Source of the DNA: an uncultured Atopobium sp.
GTDB lineage: Bacteria; Actinomycetota; Coriobacteriia; Coriobacteriales; Atopobiaceae
Length of the DNA stretch: 11,476 bases
Assembly: GCA_947252455.1 (NCBI GenBank)
Contig: CAMXVQ010000037.1
Span: 1 to 11,476, forward strand
Direction of reading: 5' to 3'
Position 1 is the first letter of the stretch; the number at the start of each line of letters is the position of its first letter. Shown here in pieces: positions 7,425-11,476 of this stretch. Made by a program: the position numbers and the translations under genes. The notes under the pieces were generated by a model, which did not search any database, was not told the origin of the DNA, and saw nothing but the letters and a program-made list of their open reading frames with translations.

Positions 7425-7772
7425 TTACAAAAGAGGGTCATACCCACCTTGTGCAAAAGGATGACAGCGCGCAATGCGTGTGATCGTCAACCATAGACCC
7501 TTTCGAAAACCATAGCGTATAAAGGCTTGACGTGCATATTCCGAGCAAGTTGGGATATAAATACAGCGCCTGCCAAAAAGGGGAGAAATAAAGCGCTGAT
7601 AGAAAGATATTGCATATACAGCGCTTGTCGAAAAAATAGCAGCGTTTGACGATGTATGTATATTACCTGATACGAGCTGGTTTTTTGAACAAATGTTATC
7701 AGCTTTACACACAGGCGCGGGCGTAGATGCATGCATGAAATCTATGCTGTTATACAACTTGGCGCCATTCAT
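7425..7772 (-). CDS. yidD: Membrane protein insertion efficiency factor YidD
   Basis: Small membrane-associated protein that assists YidC-dependent insertion. The conserved core runs from about residue 53 to the end: YAISFYQRFISPLFGRRC, then IPTCSEYARQAF, YGFRKG and RCHPFAQGGYDP, with the family's Cys71, Cys77 and Cys104 (numbered from ATG 7775). The core is of usual size, but about 50 residues of unrelated, Ser/Thr/Cys-containing sequence precede it. Adjacent ATGs lie at 7775 and 7772. AGGGA (7778-7782) is five bases from the second, so I chose 7772. A later ATG at 7736 lacks a ribosome site, and no in-frame start lies close to the core. The gene sits between rnpA and yidC, as in many bacteria. 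Confidence 0.9.
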   Translation of the reverse strand: MNGAKLYNSIDFMHASTPAPVCKADNICSKNQLVSGNIHTSSNAAIFSTSAVYAISFYQRFISPLFGRRCIYIPTCSEYARQAFIRYGFRKGLWLTITRIARCHPFAQGGYDPLL

Positions 7773-7828
7773 CATCTTCCCTTTTTACATCTACATAGTA
7801 CCTGGTAAATGGCATTATATAGAGTGTG

Positions 7829-8164
7829 TTATGACATATTACATGAGCGTGTATTTATATCATGTAGTATCGATTGAAAATCTAATGAAAGCTCATAGGA
7901 TTTGTGATGTGGAGTACGAGGCGTGGCAAAAAGAATGAGGTCATAGTGCTGAAGTAGCTCAGGCGCTTGAAAAACCGCCTGACGTAGTAAACGTTTACAG
8001 CGGTTTCTAAGAGGCGCAGACCCCAATCTTTTTGGTGCACAAAATGCTAAACGAGGCTCTAGACTCTGTGTTTGCCTATATATAACGCGCATTGTTGGGC
8101 GCGAGATGCGCTTTCCTTCGCTAAAGACGCCATGAAAGTCTTGTTTTGACTTAATCGTCTTCAT
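7829..8164 (-). CDS. rnpA: Ribonuclease P protein component
   Basis: Protein subunit of RNase P, which binds the catalytic RNA and helps remove 5' leaders from pre-tRNA. The 111-residue basic protein has the family features: an N-terminal IKSKQDFHGVFSEGKR, the Arg-rich LRNRCKRLLRQA with the RNR motif at residues 53-55, and a C-terminal HYDLILFATPRT. The start ATG 8164 has AAAGG eight bases upstream. It follows rpmH by 66 bases and is followed by yidD after 53, so the three genes are probably co-transcribed from the rpmH promoter. Length is normal. Confidence 0.95.
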   Translation of the reverse strand: MKTIKSKQDFHGVFSEGKRISRPTMRVIYRQTQSLEPRLAFCAPKRLGSAPLRNRCKRLLRQAVFQAPELLQHYDLILFATPRTPHHKSYELSLDFQSILHDINTRSCNMS

Positions 8165-8219
8165 TCGTAGTACCTTTAGAATCCTTGAGAACTAAGATTA
8201 GAGCGTAATCGATTGTGTA

Positions 8220-8245
8220 ACAGTGAGAGTTTAAAGGCTCACTGT
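8220..8245 (-). other. Hairpin at the 3' end of rpmH
   Basis: ACAGTGAG and CTCACTGT (8220-8227 and 8238-8245) form a perfect 8-bp stem with a 10-base loop that spans the rpmH stop codon. There is no U-tract after it, so it is probably an RNA processing or stabilising element that uncouples the abundant L34 message from rnpA, not a full terminator. Confidence 0.5.
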
Positions 8246-8371
8246 CAGGCGCTTACGACCTTTTGCGCGACGACGGGCAAGAACAAGGCGACCAGCTTTG
8301 GTAGCCATACGAGCGCGGAAGCCGTGTGTCTTTACACGCTTGCTTTTATTTGGTTGGTAGGTGCGTTTCAT
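8231..8371 (-). CDS. rpmH: 50S ribosomal protein L34
   Basis: Small basic protein of the large ribosomal subunit. The 46-residue sequence MKRTYQPNKSKRVKTHGF...RRRAKGRKRLTVSL is unmistakable L34. The start is ATG 8371, preceded seven bases upstream by AAGGGG (8379-8384). The frame stays open upstream to 8461, but those 30 codons overlap the promoter and are not part of L34. It heads the minus-strand transcript that runs into rnpA, yidD and yidC. Confidence 0.98.
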   Translation of the reverse strand: MKRTYQPNKSKRVKTHGFRARMATKAGRLVLARRRAKGRKRLTVSL

Positions 8372-8431
8372 ACTAAAACCCCTTTTATCCTTGAGTGATG
8401 CATGAGCATGTCTTTTGATATAAGCCTTGAA

Positions 8432-8461
8432 AGTATAGGTGTTTTTTAAAGCGACTGTCAA
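8432..8461 (-). promoter_or_regulatory. rpmH promoter
   Basis: On the minus strand a perfect -35 TTGACA (8456-8461) is followed after 18 bases by -10 TATACT (8432-8437). Transcription would start near 8425, giving a leader of about 55 bases before the L34 start. Confidence 0.8.
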
Positions 8462-8866
8462 TGTAAAACCAGCAATCTCTTTATTTTGTGCGCATTTATC
8501 CTGGGTGTTTTGTTGTCATTAATTTCAAAGCTTAGTAGAACACTTAGTCAAACACTGCACCAGATTTCAAGGATTTGAGTGAATAAGAGCTGTGAATAGC
8601 CGCGATTGAATGGTTTTAAAACTCTTGAATGATCGCTTTGAAATATTGAATGCTTTTATGCGATTGATGAAAGTTATCAAAAGTTTCACCAGCTTTTACC
8701 TGGCATTTTATTTTGTTTTCAACGTTTTATTCATTTGTAAATTTTCTGTCTTATGAGTTATCAACATGTTTTTAACATCTGTTAAAAACTTTCATTCACA
8801 TCCTTTCATATATGAATACTTCTTCTTTCATAATGAATGTATATTGACATATTCCATCCACATGCG
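8462..8866. other. oriC: AT-rich non-coding region, probable part of oriC
   Basis: No gene is visible here. The region lies between rpmH and the dnaA side of the cluster, and gene direction flips across it, as at bacterial origins. Contents include imperfect DnaA-box-like sites at 8591-8599 (reverse, CTATTCACA), 8758-8766 (TTATCAACA) and 8792-8800 (TCATTCACA), each one mismatch from TTATNCACA. There is also a hairpin at 8768-8789, three TTGAATG motifs (8606, 8625, 8646) and three CTTTCAT motifs (8789, 8803, 8825). No exact TTATNCACA is present. Assignment as origin rests on position, composition and the strand switch. Confidence 0.6.
8768..8789. repeat. Perfect AT-rich inverted repeat in the origin region
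   Basis: GTTTTTAAC and GTTAAAAAC form a 9-bp stem with an ATCT loop. It starts just after the DnaA-box-like TTATCAACA (8758-8766). It is not followed by a T-run and is not near a gene end, so a structural or protein-binding role at the origin is more likely than termination. Confidence 0.6.
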
Positions 8867-8894
8867 TTGATCTTTAGTCCGGGTAGGCTATAGT
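8867..8894 (+). promoter_or_regulatory. Promoter of the GHKL ATPase gene
   Basis: TTGATC (8867-8872), a 16-base spacer and TATAGT (8889-8894) make a good sigma-70-type promoter. Transcription would start near 8901, about 20 bases before ATG 8923. A perfect TTGACA at 8844-8849 has no matching -10 at normal spacing. Confidence 0.65.
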
Positions 8895-8922
8895 AGAGAT
8901 ACCGAATGAATACGTAAGCGAT

Positions 8923-9996
8923 ATGCAATTGCGTCTGAGTACTTATGGGGTAGTGATGTCACACAGCTTTTATCCCTTTGTGGAAAATCAAGGAGATAGC
9001 ACGGCTTTTGCGCGAGCGCAAGAGCCTAGTGAAGATCAACTGCAAAAAGGGGCATCAATCCCTACGTCGTCTCCTTCAACACAAACAACTTCATCAAAAG
9101 CCCTTGTTCCTCAATATGCGGCGCGTATTGCAATATTCGATTCTGTGACTGCAGCACCTCGGGTGATAGTTATCGAACCGAGTGATGTACGTGACTACTT
9201 AGAGGAAATTACACGAGAAGTCACGCGCCTTTCTCAGGAGGTAGGCGGTACAATTCCGTTTATGGTGATCCGAGAAATAGTTGAAAATTTTATTCATGCG
9301 TATTTCATAGAACCAATCATTAGCATTATTGATCATGGTCAAACGATACGTTTTTCCGATCAGGGTCCTGGTATCAAAGAAAAGGAAAAAGCCCTGGATT
9401 TTGGCACTACAAGCGCCACAAAAGAAATGAAGCGCTATATCCGAGGTGTAGGCTCAGGTCTTCCGTATGTCAAAGAATATATGAAAACAACGCAAGGATA
9501 TCTCGAAGTAGAAGATAATATCTCAGGCGGCACGATTGTGACAATTTCTGCTCTTCCAAAGCCTGTACAAAAGGAAATATTTAGTCAGACGCCAACATAT
9601 ACAAACCAAATTTCAACACAGGCGGCGCAGGTATCAACTATGGGTGCTACGTTTGGGGAAGCGCGCGAATATGCGACGGCGCAAATGCCAGTAGCACAAC
9701 GCCCAGTACAAGCGCAGACTCAATCACGCTTACAAACTCAGCCACCAGTTTCAAATCCAGCGCTTTCTCAGCTCTTTTCTCAGCTTAATGATCGTCAAAA
9801 GCAGATCATCGAAGCAATCAAATCACATGGCTCTATAGGCCCTACGGAACTTATGCGTATGTTTGGCCTTTCGCAGCCCACATGGTCACGTGAGTTGAAA
9901 TCATTGGAAGACCTGGGCCTTATCCATAAAAATTCAGGCGAACAAAAGCGCACCTTTACTGAACTTGCGATCATCTATATTCAATCTATCGGTTAG
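8923..9996 (+). CDS. GHKL-type ATP-binding protein with C-terminal winged helix, next to dnaA
   Basis: I do not recognise a named gene. The 357-residue product has a low-complexity N-terminus (about 1-60), then a GHKL ATPase domain (about 65-210). Its N box is REIVENFIHA (117-126; Glu118, Asn122, His125), G1 is DQGPGI (146-151), the lid is short, G2 is GVGSGLPYVKEYM (175-187) and G3 is GGT (202-204). A Gln/Thr/Pro-rich linker (about 211-283) leads to a winged helix (287 to about 350: LNDRQKQIIEAI, SIGPTELMRMFGLSQPTWSREL, LEDLGLIHKN). There are no membrane helices, no histidine-kinase dimerisation domain and no receiver nearby. The short lid and N box resemble SpoIIAB/RsbW anti-sigma kinases, but no sigma or anti-sigma antagonist gene is in view. 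ATG 8923 has a weak ribosome site; ATG 8956, with GGGG five bases upstream, is an alternative. It has its own promoter. A DNA-binding, ATP-responsive regulator of the origin or dnaA is plausible but inferred. Confidence 0.9.
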   Translation: MQLRLSTYGVVMSHSFYPFVENQGDSTAFARAQEPSEDQLQKGASIPTSSPSTQTTSSKALVPQYAARIAIFDSVTAAPRVIVIEPSDVRDYLEEITREVTRLSQEVGGTIPFMVIREIVENFIHAYFIEPIISIIDHGQTIRFSDQGPGIKEKEKALDFGTTSATKEMKRYIRGVGSGLPYVKEYMKTTQGYLEVEDNISGGTIVTISALPKPVQKEIFSQTPTYTNQISTQAAQVSTMGATFGEAREYATAQMPVAQRPVQAQTQSRLQTQPPVSNPALSQLFSQLNDRQKQIIEAIKSHGSIGPTELMRMFGLSQPTWSRELKSLEDLGLIHKNSGEQKRTFTELAIIYIQSIG

Positions 9997-10108
9997 ACAT
10001 CAATCATCAAGCTTAAAAATAGCAGCTAGATGTATATACATATCCTTTGTTTTGAGTATAAACACGGCCTTTTATACATATCTTTATGCGTTTGCCTGGT
10101 TTCTTAAC

Positions 10109-10153
10109 ATATCAACATTTATACAAGAGTAGTAATGTAGAAATTGTTGATAT
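10109..10153. repeat. Inverted repeat of ATATCAACA upstream of the dnaA promoter
   Basis: ATATCAACA (10109-10117) and its exact reverse complement TGTTGATAT (10145-10153) are separated by 27 bases and lie 33 bases before the dnaA -35. A close copy, TTATCAACA, occurs in the other AT-rich region at 8758-8766. They could be DnaA-box variants or operator halves for another regulator. Confidence 0.6.
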
Positions 10154-10185
10154 ACCAAATTATTTTATTTTTATATTTTTGGGTA

Positions 10186-10214
10186 TTGAGCTTTTATTTT
10201 GTTTGTACTATGAT
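10186..10214 (+). promoter_or_regulatory. dnaA promoter
   Basis: TTGAGC (10186-10191), a 17-base spacer and TATGAT (10209-10214) form a well-spaced sigma-70-type promoter. Transcription would start at about 10221, leaving a leader of roughly 97 bases before TTG 10318. Confidence 0.7.
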
Positions 10215-10218
10215 GTGG

Positions 10219-10259
10219 CTGTATAAAAAATTGATTTGCTTTTTCATCAATTTATACAG
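10219..10259 (+). promoter_or_regulatory. Hairpin at the start of the dnaA leader
   Basis: CTGTATAAA (10219-10227) pairs with TTTATACAG (10251-10259), and TTGAT (10231-10235) with ATCAA (10246-10250). This gives a 14-bp stem with a three-A bulge and a 10-base loop. The predicted transcription start falls in the left arm, so in RNA it would sit at the very 5' end. In DNA it overlaps the initial transcribed region and could bind a repressor. Confidence 0.6.
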
Positions 10260-10317
10260 GGCGTTTTCATCATCTGCTATGCATGTGTAGCACGTTTGTA
10301 TGAGAGAAGGGATTATC

Positions 10318-11476
10318 TTGGAGACTCCAGGTACGCACAGCCCACAAGAGGGCCAGAAGGATGTTTTAAGTACAAACAAATCTGAATCACTCATGTTATG
10401 GGAAGATGTAATTAACCTCTTAAAAGATGATGATTACCTGCCTTCTGTGATTGCAATGCTTGAAAACTGTGGAGTTGGTGAGGTTAAAGACAACAAGCTC
10501 ACAGTGTACACCTCACTTAAATTTGCATATCGCAAGCTCGAAGATAACCATTATTTGGTAGAAAATTATTTGGAAGAAGCAGCGTTTGAGCATATAGACC
10601 TTAGTTTTAAGCTTGCAAGCATTGAGGAATGCAGTAAGTATCCCTGTCTTGCAGCAAGCAATTCCACTTCATATTCAAAAGCACCAGTGGAAGAGCAAGA
10701 AAAAAATGACGATGCAGCCCGCACTTATACACAGGCAGAGCATACAAACACCACCTCAAATGCCCCAAGCTCACAAAATAGCCAAAAGAAGCTAATTTCT
10801 GTTCAAACAAAGATGACAGCCGATGATTTTTCTGCGCTTGATGATACATTGCATGATGAGTTTGATGACGCGCAAGAACGTGTCAGACTCCACGGCGGCT
10901 TTATGAATACACGCCCCACTTTTTCTATGCTTCCGGAAACAGAAAATATGATCGATTCTAAACTTACCTTCGATCGTTTTGTTCAAGGTGAAGAGAATAT
11001 GCTTGCATATCAAGCGGCTATGCAGGTTGCATGCGGCACAGGAAGTCAGTCATATAATCCGCTTTTCATCTATGGCAAAAGCGGTCTTGGCAAAACACAC
11101 CTCTTGCGTGCAATTCAAAATTACATCATTAAAAATGATGAAAGCAGACGTTGCGTGTATAAAACCGCGACAGAATTTATCGAAGAATATACACTTGCAT
11201 GGCAAAAAAGCCCCGAAGATAGAAACGCACTTGCCAGGCGTTATAAGAATATCGACGTACTCATCATCGATGATATTCAAAATATGAGAACGGCTGCAGG
11301 TACGATTAAGTTTTTCTTCGATACGTTTAATGCGCTTATTTCTTCTGGTAAACAGATTGTTTGCGCAGCTGATCGCTCACCGCAAGAACTGCAAATGGGC
11401 GAGAGTAAGTTTGATGAACGCGAAACATCGCGCATGGATTCTGGTATCACGATCAGCATTCAAGTGCCAAATTATG
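10318..11476 (+). CDS. dnaA: Chromosomal replication initiator DnaA, 3' end outside window
   Basis: AAA+ initiator that binds oriC, opens the duplex and recruits the helicase. Numbered from TTG 10318, about 386 codons are visible. Domain I begins near LWEDVINLL (27-35). A long acidic, Gln/Ser-rich domain II runs to about residue 215. The AAA+ core starts at LTFDRFVQGEEN. Walker A is GKSGLGKTH (G253 to H261), Walker B is VLIIDDIQ (Asp318/Asp319), FFDTFNALISSGKQIV follows, and the sensor-1 region reads CAADRSPQEL. The box VII region reads ERETSRMDSG (Arg372) where most DnaAs have LRSRFxWGL. The DNA-binding domain IV is outside the window. TTG 10318 has AGAAGGGA upstream with about six bases' spacing. 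ATG 10300 is in frame but has no ribosome site; an in-frame stop lies at 10288. Domain I is divergent, as in some Coriobacteriia. Confidence 0.95.
   Translation, partial: METPGTHSPQEGQKDVLSTNKSESLMLWEDVINLLKDDDYLPSVIAMLENCGVGEVKDNKLTVYTSLKFAYRKLEDNHYLVENYLEEAAFEHIDLSFKLASIEECSKYPCLAASNSTSYSKAPVEEQEKNDDAARTYTQAEHTNTTSNAPSSQNSQKKLISVQTKMTADDFSALDDTLHDEFDDAQERVRLHGGFMNTRPTFSMLPETENMIDSKLTFDRFVQGEENMLAYQAAMQVACGTGSQSYNPLFIYGKSGLGKTHLLRAIQNYIIKNDESRRCVYKTATEFIEEYTLAWQKSPEDRNALARRYKNIDVLIIDDIQNMRTAAGTIKFFFDTFNALISSGKQIVCAADRSPQELQMGESKFDERETSRMDSGITISIQVPNY
10735..10743 (+). other. Exact DnaA box inside dnaA
   Basis: TTATACACA matches the consensus TTATNCACA exactly and is the only exact match I found in the window. 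It lies in the domain II linker coding region of dnaA. It could be chance, since the codons for T-Y-T-Q encode it. Confidence 0.45.

Larger units (their letters stand above)
9997..10317. other. AT-rich gap between the ATPase gene and dnaA, possible second part of oriC
   Basis: This 321-base gap holds the dnaA promoter and leader hairpin. Other contents are a palindrome ATGTATATACAT (10030-10041), a direct repeat TATACATATC (10035-10044 and 10073-10082), TTATACA motifs at 10072, 10119 and 10252 plus one in reverse at 10220-10226, an inverted repeat of ATATCAACA (10109-10153), and a strongly AT-rich tract at about 10160-10180 that could serve as a DNA-unwinding element. I see no clear terminator for the ATPase gene, so readthrough into dnaA is possible. 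Confidence 0.55.

Noticed and set aside
8372..8461. N-terminal extension of L34 (30 extra codons)
   Set aside because: L34 starts at the conserved MKRTYQP with a ribosome site. The extra codons overlap the -10 and -35 of the rpmH promoter.
8980..8988. TGTGGAAAA as a DnaA box
   Set aside because: It is a loose match (TTTTCCACA in reverse) inside a coding region. Such single-mismatch sites are expected by chance.
8923..9996. Classical sensor histidine kinase
   Set aside because: There is no membrane segment, no H-box dimerisation domain and no response regulator nearby. The C-terminus is a winged helix.
10300..10317. ATG 10300 as the dnaA start
   Set aside because: It is in frame and possible, but nothing resembles a ribosome site before it, while TTG 10318 has AGAAGGGA at good spacing. 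It is kept as an alternative.

Overview
The window is a chromosomal replication-origin neighbourhood of a bacterium that is probably an actinobacterium of class Coriobacteriia. This is an inference. Supporting points are the order rpmH-rnpA-yidD-yidC-jag-rsmG-parA-parB with no mnmE or mnmG between jag and rsmG, a Jag protein without the Firmicute Jag-N domain, a divergent DnaA, and a GHKL-ATPase gene wedged between rpmH and dnaA. Base composition is moderate to AT-rich, which suggests an Atopobium-like relative, but no species can be named from sequence alone.

Layout from left to right. A D-Ala-D-Ala ligase gene (minus strand, 3' end cut off by the window) is divergent from rlmN (plus strand). 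rlmN converges on parB, with a bidirectional hairpin terminator between them. The minus-strand block then runs from the origin outward: rpmH (L34), rnpA (RNase P protein), yidD, yidC, a terminator, jag (KH-R3H RNA-binding protein), a second terminator, and rsmG-parA-parB. Two perfect parS sites (TGTTTCACGTGAAACA) lie in this last block, one in the parA leader and one inside rsmG. To the right of rpmH is an AT-rich non-coding stretch of about 0.5 kb that probably holds part of oriC. It is followed on the plus strand by a GHKL ATPase-winged-helix gene, another AT-rich gap with a good dnaA promoter and a leader hairpin, and the first two thirds of dnaA.

The genes fit the usual origin cluster. 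DnaA starts replication. ParA, ParB and parS segregate the origin. L34, RNase P protein and RsmG serve ribosome and tRNA production. YidD and YidC insert membrane proteins, and Jag is an RNA-binding partner usually encoded beside YidC. All genes except rlmN point away from the inferred origin.

The most unusual item is the protein at 8923-9996. It carries all the GHKL ATP-binding motifs, lacks a histidine-kinase dimerisation domain, and ends in a winged helix. It sits between the two AT-rich gaps that flank it on the origin side and the dnaA side. Canonical DnaA boxes are absent from those gaps, while variants such as WTATCAACA and TTATACA recur. Together with the divergent DnaA, this suggests a lineage-specific way of controlling initiation. 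That idea is an inference, not a demonstration.
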